A stretch of 64,000 nucleotides of DNA from Desulfomicrobium baculatum DSM 4028. GTDB taxonomy: Bacteria; Desulfobacterota; Desulfovibrionia; Desulfovibrionales; Desulfomicrobiaceae. Both the position numbers and the translations under genes were made by a program. The notes beneath the pieces were generated by a model. The model did no database searches. It was not told the DNA's origin and was given only the letters and a program-made list of their open reading frames with translations. Within the stretch, counting starts at the first letter, position 1. Each line of letters opens with the position of its first letter. This document shows positions 28,366 to 35,721 of the stretch, in pieces. The DNA lies in assembly GCF_000023225.1 (NCBI RefSeq), contig NC_013173.1, positions 498,501 through 562,500 on the forward strand, in the 5' to 3' direction.

Positions 28366-29385
28366 TTATGCAAAACATTTCTCGTGATCAAAGTTCACGC
28401 CCTCCCGCATGATGAAATACGCGGCCCGCGCAAGTTTGTGGGCCAAGGCGCTATGTGCGACCATTCTGTTGCTTCTGGCCATCTTGCGGTCATACCATGA
28501 ACGGCTTGCGTCGTCGTAACGCCTTGCGAGTTCTGCGACCTCTGAGAAAGCCCACGCCAAGTACTTGTTTCCGTTCTTGGTGTTGCCTCGCCCCTTACGC
28601 TTACCGTTGCTAATCCAAGTGGACGGCACTTTCCGGCAATATGAGCTAAAATTGCCCGCCTTGGGGAAACGATCAATTGGACCGGTTTCCAACATGATCG
28701 TCAGACCGAGAATCACGCCTACTCCTGGCATGGAAAGCAGGGCCTTGTACGTCGGACGCAGTTCGATTCTCTCCTCGGCCTGCTTCTCGATCTTCTTTAT
28801 CTGCCGCCCCAGGTAGTCGATGGTGTCTTTGCTGACTTCTCCGCAAAGCGCCAGATCCTCATTGGCGACGCAAAGTGGTGCTACGTGATTTGTCTTAAGC
28901 TGTTTGATCTTGTTCACCGAAATCGAATGCCCGTTGTTTCTGGAGACAATACCTTTCAAACTGGTGATCAATGAAGTTCTTAAACGTACCAAGTGGCCGC
29001 GTTTACGCAATAAATCTCGGATCGGGCGTTCCGCTTTGGGATAGATGTACCCTTCAGGCAGGACGCCGAGGCGAAGCATCTCGGCCAGCCAAGCCGCATC
29101 ACTGGCGTCGTCGCTGTGCTTGAGCCCAGAATACTTCTGGATGGCCGCCGGATTGGCCAAATGCACCCGATACCCTTCGTCCATCAAAGCATCGACGATC
29201 CAATACCAGTTAAAAGTCGACTCGATAGCAATTCCTTGGACCTGCTCTCGATAGGCAGCAAGCGGATGCAAAATTGCCTGGACATCGTTAGCAAGTTTTC
29301 GTTTTTCAATGATCTTTCCTGCACTATCGACCACAGACAAGAAATTTGAATTTGAATGCAAATCGATTCCTGCGTATATAGCCAT
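28366..29385 (-). CDS. IS110-family transposase (DEDD recombinase)
   Basis: 339 residues and apparently intact. The N-terminal RuvC-like domain carries Asp8 (YAGIDLHSN), Glu55 (AIESTFNWYW), Asp93 and Asp96 (SDDASDAAWLA), the DEDD set. The C-terminal Tnp2 domain has LLSMPGVGVILGL and the serine region AGNFSSYCRKVPS, near residue 255. The GYRVHLANPAAIQKYSGLKHSD segment is typical. These enzymes recombine DNA under guidance of an element-encoded bridge RNA. Its ribosome site (GGAGGT) is inside a 12-bp inverted repeat, which should block translation on read-through messages. Confidence 0.95.
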   Translation of the reverse strand: MAIYAGIDLHSNSNFLSVVDSAGKIIEKRKLANDVQAILHPLAAYREQVQGIAIESTFNWYWIVDALMDEGYRVHLANPAAIQKYSGLKHSDDASDAAWLAEMLRLGVLPEGYIYPKAERPIRDLLRKRGHLVRLRTSLITSLKGIVSRNNGHSISVNKIKQLKTNHVAPLCVANEDLALCGEVSKDTIDYLGRQIKKIEKQAEERIELRPTYKALLSMPGVGVILGLTIMLETGPIDRFPKAGNFSSYCRKVPSTWISNGKRKGRGNTKNGNKYLAWAFSEVAELARRYDDASRSWYDRKMARSNRMVAHSALAHKLARAAYFIMREGVNFDHEKCFA

Positions 29386-29386
29386 T

Positions 29387-29462
29387 GGACACCTCCGATA
29401 CGAGTGTTTGCCAACTCCTATATAGCAGAGGAATCGGTCACCTGCTATTTTCGGAGGTGTCC
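29387..29462 (-). promoter_or_regulatory. RBS-sequestering inverted repeat upstream of the IS110 transposase
   Basis: Perfect 12-bp arms (29387-29398 and 29451-29462). On the minus-strand transcript the arm next to the start holds the GGAGGT ribosome site and the distal arm holds the matching ACCTCC. A nested 7-bp pair ATAGCAG/CTGCTAT (29422-29428 and 29442-29448) and a TGC-TATATA extended -10-like box lie in the loop. Confidence 0.6.
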
Positions 29463-29480
29463 TTTTGTATGGTTATCAGA

Positions 29481-29639
29481 TCTTGAATCTTGAATTACCC
29501 AATTTTCTTGATGATTTTACTCACCGTTGAATAGTGCAGTCCTGTGGTAGCTGCTATTTGCGCCTGGCTATATCCATACTCCTGGCAAGCCTTGAAGATG
29601 GCTGCGTCACTCTGAGTCCGGTCTTCCATGCCATGTAGA
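29481..29639 (-). pseudogene. RAYT C-terminal fragment (copy A)
   Basis: 159 bp aligned without gaps to 30174-30332, about 92 percent identical by eye (13 differences). On the minus strand it encodes the C-terminal helix-turn-helix of a RAYT-type transposase (KACQEYGY..., GLHYSTVSKIIKK) and its stop. It lies directly beside the IS110 element and is detached from any start or catalytic domain. Confidence 0.8.
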
Positions 29640-29762
29640 TTTTCGAAACTCCTGTCAGAAATTGGCGTTGCAAATAGGCGCGTAATTCATATACTGCGCA
29701 TGTTTGCGCGACGGTTTCAGCACCGCCGTTCAACAAACAACGCGAGACGTGGAGGTGTAAGC

Positions 29763-30167
29763 GTGAATTATGCGGGATCGTGCCTGTGCGGCAAGGTCGC
29801 CTTCAAGGTCGAGGGCGAATTCGAGAGTTTCTATTTGTGCCATTGCGAACGGTGCCGCAAGGATACCGGATCGGCACACGCGGCTAACCTGTTTTCGTCC
29901 ACGGCGACCCTACGCTGGTTATCGGGCGAGAACTTGGTCAAAACATTTAATTATAACAATACCGGACATATAAAGAGTTTCTGTGCCGAATGCGGCTCCG
30001 CTCTGCCGAACATCCAAATGGACGGGGCGCTGCTGGTTCTTCCAGCGGGCAGTCTGGACTGCGACGCGCCAATTCCGCCCACAGCGCATATCTTCGCTTC
30101 ACGTAAAGCCAATTGGGACAAGGGGCTGGAAATGCTTCCCACCTTTGTGGAACTGCCCGAGCTTTGA
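29763..30167 (+). CDS. GFA-family (glutathione-dependent formaldehyde-activating-like) zinc protein
   Basis: 134 residues starting at a GTG with GGAGGT six bases upstream. The CENP-V/GFA fold is shown by its zinc cysteines: GSCLCGKV at the start, LCHCERCRKDTGSAHAANLF in the middle and SFCAECGSALP for the structural site. The name comes from an enzyme once thought to join glutathione to formaldehyde; most family members are uncharacterised. It is flanked on both sides by 159-bp direct repeats derived from a RAYT gene and looks like cargo. Confidence 0.88.
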   Translation: MNYAGSCLCGKVAFKVEGEFESFYLCHCERCRKDTGSAHAANLFSSTATLRWLSGENLVKTFNYNNTGHIKSFCAECGSALPNIQMDGALLVLPAGSLDCDAPIPPTAHIFASRKANWDKGLEMLPTFVELPEL

Positions 30168-30173
30168 AAAGGG

Positions 30174-30332
30174 TCTTGAATCTTGAATTACCCAAGTTTC
30201 TTGATGATTTTACTCACCGTTGAATAGTGCAGCCCCGTGGCGGCGGCAATTTGGGCCTGGGTATATCCATACTCCTGGCAAGCCTTGAAGATGCCCGCGT
30301 CACGCTGAGTCCGGTCTTCTATGCCATGTAGA
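30174..30332 (-). repeat. 159-bp direct repeat (copy B), 3' end of the RAYT remnant
   Basis: Same length and orientation as 29481-29639, with about 13 substitutions and no gaps. Copies A and B bracket the GFA gene. Copy B begins 7 bp after the GFA stop codon. Confidence 0.9.
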
Positions 30333-30595
30333 ATATCTTCCAGGGCAGGCCGGTCGGCAAAGCGTTGCACACGAGGAATTTCCTTCAAGGCGCTTTTGTC
30401 CTTGAGCAAGGGAAAGAGCTTCTCCAGAAACGTGTCGTCTCCGAGCAGGCACTGTCCTTTGAGGTCATTCCAGGGCGATTCCGCATCAAGGCCTGCCTTG
30501 ACAAAGAGACGGTACTCTTTCCGGGCCTGGACGCGATCAGCACCGAACTGCTCCAGAATCCAGTCCACAGCCAGAAAATCCCTTGGTTTCCTGAG
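30188..30595 (-). pseudogene. Truncated RAYT-type transposase gene (C-terminal half only)
   Basis: Reads RKPRDFLA then VDWILEQFGADRVQARKEYRLFVKAG and ends in GYTQAQIAAATGLHYSTVSKIIKKLG. This is the C-terminal half of the long RAYT subgroup with a terminal helix-turn-helix. Similarity continues upstream of the first GTG (30568) to a TGA at about 30596-30598, where it stops, so the Y1/HUH catalytic domain is gone. It is not closely related to the intact RAYT at 20359, which lacks this C-terminal domain. The remaining ORF of 126 residues could still be translated, but I treat it as decayed. Confidence 0.75.
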
Positions 30596-30656
30596 TCACT
30601 GATGAGTCAAAGCGAGACCCCTTTTCCCAAAGTCTGGTGGAATGATGAATTGGGCA

Positions 30657-31709
30657 TCAACTTCGACGTACTTTGCGTTGGTGGGACTGCATAACTTTCC
30701 GACCACTCATTTTTGTGCATGCAGCATCGACGAGCCTTACGAACTCCCTTGCATCAGTGAAGTAGTTTCGGAATGCCAAACGGACCTCCTCGCTCGTATC
30801 AGCACGAACCAATACGATATCCCTGTCAGGCATATTCTTTTCAAGTTCGAATAGAGCTCGAAGTGCGTCAGTTGCATCCCGAAAATTGCGAACTTCTAGT
30901 TCACCTTCTTTCGAGAAGATGAGAATTGAATTTCGTTTGTCAGAGACATCGCCCTTCGCGCTATTGAGCCCTCTGAGTGTCTGCATGAGGTGAAGTTCGC
31001 TATCGAGTGACAAGAATTCATCCAGAACTTCTTGATCTGATGCACTTGGAAACGGGCCGGTTTGTTGTTCGTGAGCACGGGCAAGCAACTCGCTGGCTAG
31101 AGCCATTGCCCGCTCGTAGCGAGTGTCACCACGTTGGAATTTAGGCTGACTCTGAGTGATGAATCCTATAACCTCAACGGCAGTGGCCCAAGCGTGTTGA
31201 ACCAACGTGCGGTACTGAATCTCGATGTAGAGACCAGCAAGAGCCTTCCCCGCGTCGGAGTTGACGTCGTATTCATATACGTCATGAATACCACGATATC
31301 CAGTTTTTTTCGGTTGCTTTAGGTAATCGTACTTATCTGGCACGTTGCGAAGCTTGTGGTTGAATCGAGCTTTGTGAAACTTTGACCGGAATGCATGAAG
31401 GTCTTTGATTGAGCGAAAGATCAGTCGACACCCGGCAACATCATCCATTCTCGCTAGTTTCATGCCTGGTAACCGAGATAACTTATCGAAAATCGTGGTC
31501 TTCCGCTTATGTCTTTGCGCGACCGATACTTTTGTTCCCCGTGTTCGATTCCGAAGAATCGCTTGAAATGTATTCAGAACTCCGCGATGGGCTGCTCGCC
31601 ACTCCTCAATTACATGCAAATCATCGTCGGTTGCGGTGCCTTGTCGAATGCGCTCGCCGGCACGGGTAACCATTGATTTCGATCCGCCAGGAAATTTGGG
31701 TTCAGTCAC
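30657..31709 (-). CDS. Stand-alone RelA/SpoT-domain nucleotide pyrophosphotransferase
   Basis: 350 residues from the GTG at 31709, which has TTTTGGAG six bases upstream; TTG at 31751 is a weaker alternative. The synthetase fold is complete: QRHKRKTTIFDKL (substrate-binding Arg/Lys), RMDDVAGCRLIF (metal Asp), KKTGYRGIHDVYEY (the nucleobase-stacking Tyr), LYIEIQYRTLVQHAWAT (catalytic Glu). There is no HD hydrolase, TGS or ACT domain. About 150 extra helical residues follow the catalytic part. Related small RSH proteins make (p)ppGpp or ppApp, or modify tRNA, and several act as toxins or phage-defence effectors. The island setting fits that, but no antitoxin is obvious. Confidence 0.85.
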   Translation of the reverse strand: MTEPKFPGGSKSMVTRAGERIRQGTATDDDLHVIEEWRAAHRGVLNTFQAILRNRTRGTKVSVAQRHKRKTTIFDKLSRLPGMKLARMDDVAGCRLIFRSIKDLHAFRSKFHKARFNHKLRNVPDKYDYLKQPKKTGYRGIHDVYEYDVNSDAGKALAGLYIEIQYRTLVQHAWATAVEVIGFITQSQPKFQRGDTRYERAMALASELLARAHEQQTGPFPSASDQEVLDEFLSLDSELHLMQTLRGLNSAKGDVSDKRNSILIFSKEGELEVRNFRDATDALRALFELEKNMPDRDIVLVRADTSEEVRLAFRNYFTDAREFVRLVDAACTKMSGRKVMQSHQRKVRRS

Positions 31710-32042
31710 TGTCGTCTCCAAAAGGTGCCTAAAAAGGGCAAAAAGAATCAAGTCTCGCTTTGGCTTTTCTTCGCGCCGCTTGCGCCAGTGTCCGTCCTTT
31801 TATTCAAATTCGCAATTTCCAGCGGCAGGCACATGGAAGAGTAGTCAGCTTAAAACTCACCTTGCTCCGATCCCGCGATTTCTTTTCGCAATTCCGCTAC
31901 AAGAAAAGTTGCGGCAACGGCAAGTCCTTCTTTTGTCATACGTATTTGAGTGTATGGTAGTCCTAGATTGCGTAGGCATGGCCTGCCTAAAAACTTCGAG
32001 CGTTTTGTTTGCGTGACGTGCAGCGGAAGTGTGGGGGGGTGG
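31710..32042. other. Intergenic region upstream of the RelA/SpoT-domain gene (333 bp)
   Basis: A+T-richer than the flanks and probably the right edge of the accessory island. A 29-residue ORF on the minus strand (31850-31939) lacks a ribosome site. No tRNA or clear attachment repeat was seen. Confidence 0.5.
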
Positions 32043-32909
32043 TCAGGGCGTGGCTGTGCGGGATACGAGCAGGGCTTTGGCGCAGCCGCTGGCCATGATG
32101 GTGGCGCAGCCTGCCAGTTGCAGGACGGACAGGTTTTCACCGAACAGGGACCAGCCGAAGAAGACCACGGCCAGGGGTTCGAAATAGGCCAGGGTGCCGA
32201 AGGTTGCGGCGGGCAGACGGCTGAGGGCCACAACGGCGAAGGTGATGGCCAGAAAGCCGGGGATCAGGCCCGTGGCCAGGAGCCAGAGCCCGTTCACGGC
32301 GGTGATTTCGGGCCGGGAGTGCAGGAAGAAGGGCAGCATGACCAGGGCCCCGGTCAGGAGTTGATAAAAGGCGCGGGTCATGACCGGAACGTGGGGTCGG
32401 ATGCGGCGGTTCATGAGGATGAAGCCCGCGTAGCAGAGCATGGCCAGGGCTGCCAGGCCGAGGCCCGCCGCATGGTTCGAGCCGTCCGCGAAATCGAGCC
32501 TGAATTCCATCATGGCCGCGAAGCCGAGCATGGCCAAGCCGATGAGAATCCAGCCCGCGAAATTCAGCCGTTCCCCCATGAAACAATGCGCAAAGATCGA
32601 GGCTGCCACCGGGGCCAGATAGACGAGCATGATGGCGTTGGCCATGGAGGTCAGGTTCATGGCCTGCACGTAGAAGATGATGAATCCGGCCAGGAGTGCG
32701 CCGTTGATGATCACGGGCCAGGTCGGCCAGCGCCTGAGCGCTACGGCCTGACGGGTGGCCAGGAGAAAAATGGCCAGGAATCCGGCTCCGAGCAGGAGGC
32801 GGAAAAAGGTGATCGTTTCGGCGGGCAGTCCGGTGATTCTGGAGAAGACGCCGATGGTGCCCATGAACAGGGCCGAGAGGATGGCCAGGGTGATGCCGGT
32901 CGAGTCCAT
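32043..32909 (-). CDS. EamA/DMT-superfamily transporter
   Basis: 288 residues, about ten hydrophobic segments in two EamA repeats. Typical features are LAILSALFMGTIGVFSRITGLPAETITFFRLLLGAG in helices 1-2, MLVYLAPVAASIFAHCFMGERLN closing the first half and YFEPLAVVFFGWSLFGENLSVLQLAG closing the second. It is probably an inner-membrane metabolite exporter; the substrate is unknown. It is downstream of, and on the same strand as, the nitroreductase gene, separated by 66 bp. It is not a close copy of the EamA gene at 17518. Confidence 0.88.
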   Translation of the reverse strand: MDSTGITLAILSALFMGTIGVFSRITGLPAETITFFRLLLGAGFLAIFLLATRQAVALRRWPTWPVIINGALLAGFIIFYVQAMNLTSMANAIMLVYLAPVAASIFAHCFMGERLNFAGWILIGLAMLGFAAMMEFRLDFADGSNHAAGLGLAALAMLCYAGFILMNRRIRPHVPVMTRAFYQLLTGALVMLPFFLHSRPEITAVNGLWLLATGLIPGFLAITFAVVALSRLPAATFGTLAYFEPLAVVFFGWSLFGENLSVLQLAGCATIMASGCAKALLVSRTATP

Positions 32910-32975
32910 GGGGAAAATTCCTCCGGGGCGAAACGGGATGGGCCGGAACGCGTATCAAGCGTCCCGGCCCTTTTT

Positions 32976-33791
32976 CTATTCGAGGATATTGACCTTGGCC
33001 GGGCCCCTTTTGACGGGGCGGTGGTACTGGACGTCCGGCCTGCCGAAGAGCAGCGCGTAACCGATGGCGTGATCGGCCGGGATGCGCAGGGTTTCCCGAA
33101 GCTGCGGACAGACGGCCAGGGCCATCATGAACATGCCGTCCCAGAGGGTGCCGAGGCCATGGGAGCTGGCCAGGAGTTCGAAGGTGGTCAGGGCGATGTG
33201 CGCGTCCTGCACCGCACAGGGCACGCCGGGCGGCGTGCTTGTCAGCAGCATGTGCGGCGCGCCCCGGAAGATGACGTCGCGGCCGTCCGTCCGCCAGGCC
33301 TGGACGGCGAAGCCCAGGTATTGGGAGATGAGCCCTTCCGGCAGCTTTCCGGCGTCGGCCAGTGCTCCGAGGCGGTCCAGCGTTTCGCGGCGCAAGGTGT
33401 CCATAAACGCCTTGTCCCGGACCACCGTGAACACGACGCCCTGGGCGTTGACCCCGGTCGGCGCGTGGCAGGTGGTGTTGACGAGTTCGTCGATGAGGTC
33501 CTTGGGAACGTTATCATCCTTGTAGCGCCGCACGGAGCGACGCCATTTGATCAGGTCGGTCATCTGCGCCGGGGACGGCAGGTCTTTCGCCGGTTCGCTC
33601 TCTTCGGGCGTCAGTCCCAGGATGGACACGGCCCCTGTCGGGCAGACGGTGTAGCAGTGCTGACAGCGGTAGCAGCGCCCTTCATCGGTGATTTCGGGGA
33701 ACTCCCGCATCTCGATGATGCCGGCCGGACAGTCGGCCGCGCATTCGCCGCACTGGATGCACTTGTCCTTGTCTATGTGAAAGTCGATCAT
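32976..33791 (-). CDS. Nitroreductase fused to an N-terminal 2[4Fe-4S] ferredoxin domain
   Basis: 271 residues. Residues 1-60 hold two clusters: CIQCGECAADCPAG and CYRCQHCYTVCPTG. A nitroreductase-family FMN domain follows: KWRRSVRRYKDD (phosphate-binding arginines), HAPTGVNAQ, and GLGTLWDGMFMMAL near the C-terminus. The fusion lets reduced ferredoxin clusters feed an FMN site, common in anaerobes. Its natural substrate is unknown. It is adjacent to a flavodoxin-family gene (11 bp) on the same strand, suggesting one redox operon under the HxlR regulator. Confidence 0.9.
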   Translation of the reverse strand: MIDFHIDKDKCIQCGECAADCPAGIIEMREFPEITDEGRCYRCQHCYTVCPTGAVSILGLTPEESEPAKDLPSPAQMTDLIKWRRSVRRYKDDNVPKDLIDELVNTTCHAPTGVNAQGVVFTVVRDKAFMDTLRRETLDRLGALADAGKLPEGLISQYLGFAVQAWRTDGRDVIFRGAPHMLLTSTPPGVPCAVQDAHIALTTFELLASSHGLGTLWDGMFMMALAVCPQLRETLRIPADHAIGYALLFGRPDVQYHRPVKRGPAKVNILE

Positions 33792-33802
33792 ATTTGTCTC
33801 TC

Positions 33803-34417
33803 TTACTCGCTCACGGTTTCAAGAGCCGGAAAGCTGTCCAGATGCGGTTTGATCGCCGCCCCCAGCCAGGCGATGGTCTGCCCCAGATTCTTCATGTTGC
33901 CAAGCCCTTCGGCATCGCCCTCGACCTCGCCCTTGTCCCGGCCGTAGCCCATGTTCCAGTACACGGAACCGGGGATGAGCATCTGGTTCATGAGGAACAT
34001 GTGGTTGATGCTGTCATAGACGTGGGTCGCTCCGCCGCGCCGCACGGCCACCACGGCCGCCCCGATCTTGCCCTTGAAGGCGCGGTCGTTGGCCAGGGCC
34101 ACGAGGCCCGCGCGGTCCATCAGGGCTTTGAGTTCAGCGGAGACATCGGCGAAGTAGGTCGGCGAGCCGAATATGAGGGCGTCGGCGCGCAGGAGTTTTT
34201 CCATGATCTCGTTGAAGACGTCTTTTTTCATGGAGCATTGTCCGTCCTTGCGCACGAAGCATTTGTAGCAGGCCTGACAGCCCCGGATGTTCTGTCCGCC
34301 GACCTGCACCAGTTCCGTTTCCCAGCCCGCCTTTTTCAGGGGTTCGAGGGCGTGGTTCAAGAGGATTTCCGTGTTGCCGCCCTTGCGCGGGCTGCCGTTG
34401 ACTGCGACTACGTACAT
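33803..34417 (-). CDS. Flavodoxin-family / NADPH-dependent FMN reductase protein
   Basis: 204 residues from the ATG at 34417 (AAGGAGAG upstream). The N-terminal VVAVNGSPRKGGNTEILLNHAL is the FMN-phosphate loop. NIRGCQACYKCFVRKDGQCSMKKDV is the Cys-rich insert of the iron-sulfur flavoprotein type, and IFGSPTYFADVSAELKALMDR is the second flavin loop. These proteins carry electrons or reduce quinone-like compounds. It is divergent from an HxlR regulator, whose targets are commonly such reductases. Confidence 0.9.
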   Translation of the reverse strand: MYVVAVNGSPRKGGNTEILLNHALEPLKKAGWETELVQVGGQNIRGCQACYKCFVRKDGQCSMKKDVFNEIMEKLLRADALIFGSPTYFADVSAELKALMDRAGLVALANDRAFKGKIGAAVVAVRRGGATHVYDSINHMFLMNQMLIPGSVYWNMGYGRDKGEVEGDAEGLGNMKNLGQTIAWLGAAIKPHLDSFPALETVSE

Positions 34418-34490
34418 ATTTTTCTCTCCTTTGTTGGGATTGACTGCGTGTTGCAGGTCCGGATAGAGCACATGTCTGCGATTTTGAAAA

Positions 34491-34513
34491 GTACTGTCTA
34501 TAATGTACGGTAC
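34491..34513. promoter_or_regulatory. HxlR operator/promoter region
   Basis: A perfect TATAAT (34499-34504) sits among three GTAC half sites (34491-34494, 34505-34508 and 34510-34513) forming a dyad in the divergent gap. No good -35 box is seen, in keeping with regulated use. It lies 18 bp upstream of the HxlR start. Confidence 0.5.
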
Positions 34514-34530
34514 ACACATGGAGTATAGTA

Positions 34531-34980
34531 ATGGACGAAAATCAGCCTCGGCCCTGCAAAATCAAGGAAATCTCCGGCAAACGCTACCGCTGCTATTTCG
34601 AGCTGACCCTGGCGGTCATCGGCGGAAAGTGGAAGCCCATCATCCTTTACCACCTGTCCCTGGCCGAAGCCGTGCGTTTCGGGGAACTCCGGCGCGGCAT
34701 GCACGATGTGACCGAGCGCATGCTGACTCGGCAACTGCGTGAGCTGGAGGCCGACGGGCTGATACACCGCGAAGTGTACCGCGAAGTGCCGCCCCGCGTC
34801 GAGTACTCCCTGACGGAAATGGGCCGAAGCCTCATTCCGCTGCTCCTGCAGATGCGGGCCTGGGGCGTGGACTATGAGAAGTTTCTGGGTGCGGACGTGA
34901 TTTTTGCGGGTGAAGGGTACGAGAGGCCGGAAATGACGGCGGGGGAGTGCGCGCAGGGTATTCGCACGGGCAGTGATTGA
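34531..34980 (+). CDS. HxlR-family winged-helix regulator
   Basis: 149 residues. The HxlR core spans about residues 20-120: LAVIGGKWKPIILYHLSLAEAVRFGELRRGM, then VTERMLTRQLRELEADGLIHREVY as the recognition helix and wing, then PPRVEYSLTEMG. A cysteine before the core (RYRCYFE, about residue 21) matches the redox- or aldehyde-sensing Cys position of several HxlR proteins. It is divergent from the flavodoxin/nitroreductase genes and probably controls them and itself. Confidence 0.93.
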   Translation: MDENQPRPCKIKEISGKRYRCYFELTLAVIGGKWKPIILYHLSLAEAVRFGELRRGMHDVTERMLTRQLRELEADGLIHREVYREVPPRVEYSLTEMGRSLIPLLLQMRAWGVDYEKFLGADVIFAGEGYERPEMTAGECAQGIRTGSD

Positions 34981-35018
34981 GGGACGGAGCACTCAAGGCA
35001 AGTTGGTGTCGTGCTACG

Positions 35019-35345
35019 TCATTTGATGAGTCTGTCGAGCAGGATGTCTTCGACACTACGCCTCGAATCGATGACGGACAAAACAAAAACCGTTGTGTCC
35101 GTGACCCTGTAGACGATTCTCCACGGGGCGACGATGAGCTCGCGGTACGTCTGTATGCCCTGTTCTTTCAATTCCGGAACGATCCTGCCTTGATCCGGCA
35201 TGGCGTGGAGTTCCGCTGTCCGCTGTCTGATCTTGTGAAGAATGTGCTGCGCATCGTCTGGGCTGTCCTGGGCGATATGGTCGATGATCTGCTTGAGATC
35301 GTTGCGGGCCACGGCGGCCCAGACGACGTGATGCGTCCTGCTCAT
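35019..35345 (-). CDS. RelE/ParE-superfamily toxin
   Basis: 108 residues. The fold is shown by an N-terminal helical hairpin (WAAVARNDLKQIIDHIAQDSPDDAQHILHKI) and the C-terminal sheet (YRELIVAPWRIVYRVTDTTVFVLSVIDSRR), where YRELI and WRIVYR match ParE/RelE. ParE toxins poison gyrase and RelE toxins cut mRNA; I cannot decide between them here, although the ParE-like ending VIDSRR favours ParE. It overlaps the antitoxin gene by 4 bp, so the pair is translationally coupled. Confidence 0.9.
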   Translation of the reverse strand: MSRTHHVVWAAVARNDLKQIIDHIAQDSPDDAQHILHKIRQRTAELHAMPDQGRIVPELKEQGIQTYRELIVAPWRIVYRVTDTTVFVLSVIDSRRSVEDILLDRLIK

Positions 35346-35623
35346 TTCATGGCTGCCTTCAAGTCGTCTTCAAGCGTGTCGAAAACATCGTCGTGCCCCA
35401 CCACGCGTCCTTCCCTGACATCGGTTTCACCGGCTGAGATGAGTTTCAGCAGGCCGATGGCGTTGCGCATGTTTTCGTAACTCTTCGGGTCCTGCAATAC
35501 GGCTCGCGGTTCGCCATTTTGGGTTATGATCACGGGCCGATGCGTCTCATTGATTTGATTGAGCAGCTCGGCCGCCCGAGACTTCAGATAGGTCACGGGC
35601 TTGATGTCGCTGGTGATGTTCAT
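35342..35623 (-). CDS. Phd/YefM-family antitoxin
   Basis: 93 residues. The N-terminal DNA-binding fold has the usual phrase KPVTYLKSRAAELLNQINETHRPVIITQNGEPRAVLQD. The C-terminal part, an acidic, likely disordered toxin-binding tail, ends in DDVFDTLEDDLKAAMK. It should neutralise the ParE/RelE toxin and repress its own operon through an inverted repeat just upstream. Type II module with the normal antitoxin-first order. Confidence 0.93.
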   Translation of the reverse strand: MNITSDIKPVTYLKSRAAELLNQINETHRPVIITQNGEPRAVLQDPKSYENMRNAIGLLKLISAGETDVREGRVVGHDDVFDTLEDDLKAAMK

Positions 35624-35634
35624 GCTGGATTCCT

Positions 35635-35666
35635 CCGGTCTGTAAAGAGTGCCATATTCGGACCGG
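35635..35666 (-). promoter_or_regulatory. Inverted-repeat operator of the toxin-antitoxin module
   Basis: CCGGTC (35635-35640) and GACCGG (35661-35666) separated by 20 bp, next to a TTGACT -35-like box (complement of 35668-35673). It overlaps the antitoxin's ribosome site region, as expected for autoregulation. The -10 box is not clear. Confidence 0.45.
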
Positions 35667-35721
35667 AAGTCAAGGCGTGGCGCCTTCGTATTTCAGATGC
35701 GCCAGGAGTTTTGGTCCCTCG

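Larger units (their letters stand above)
28100..29480 (-). mobile_element. IS110-family insertion sequence (ends not fixed)
   Basis: Contains one intact DEDD transposase. The right limit is set at 29480 because the sequence from 29481 matches the RAYT fragment at 30174, so the 5' non-coding part is at most 95 bp. The left limit is a guess based on the structured sequence at 28146-28178. IS110 elements usually have no terminal inverted repeats or target duplications, so the ends cannot be read directly. Confidence 0.65.
29386..29762. other. Gap between the IS110 transposase and the GFA gene (377 bp)
   Basis: Contains the RBS-sequestering repeat, RAYT fragment copy A (29481-29639) and about 120 bp (29640-29762) in which I see only the ribosome site of the GFA gene. 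Confidence 0.6.

Noticed and set aside
31850-31939. A 29-residue ORF on the minus strand upstream of the RelA/SpoT-domain gene
   Set aside because: No ribosome site before its ATG and no recognisable sequence; it could be the tail of a lost gene, but this cannot be supported.
31950-33947. A 665-codon open frame on the plus strand
   Set aside because: Antisense to the EamA and nitroreductase genes; its translation is a Gly/Glu/His/Gln-rich shadow with no ribosome site.
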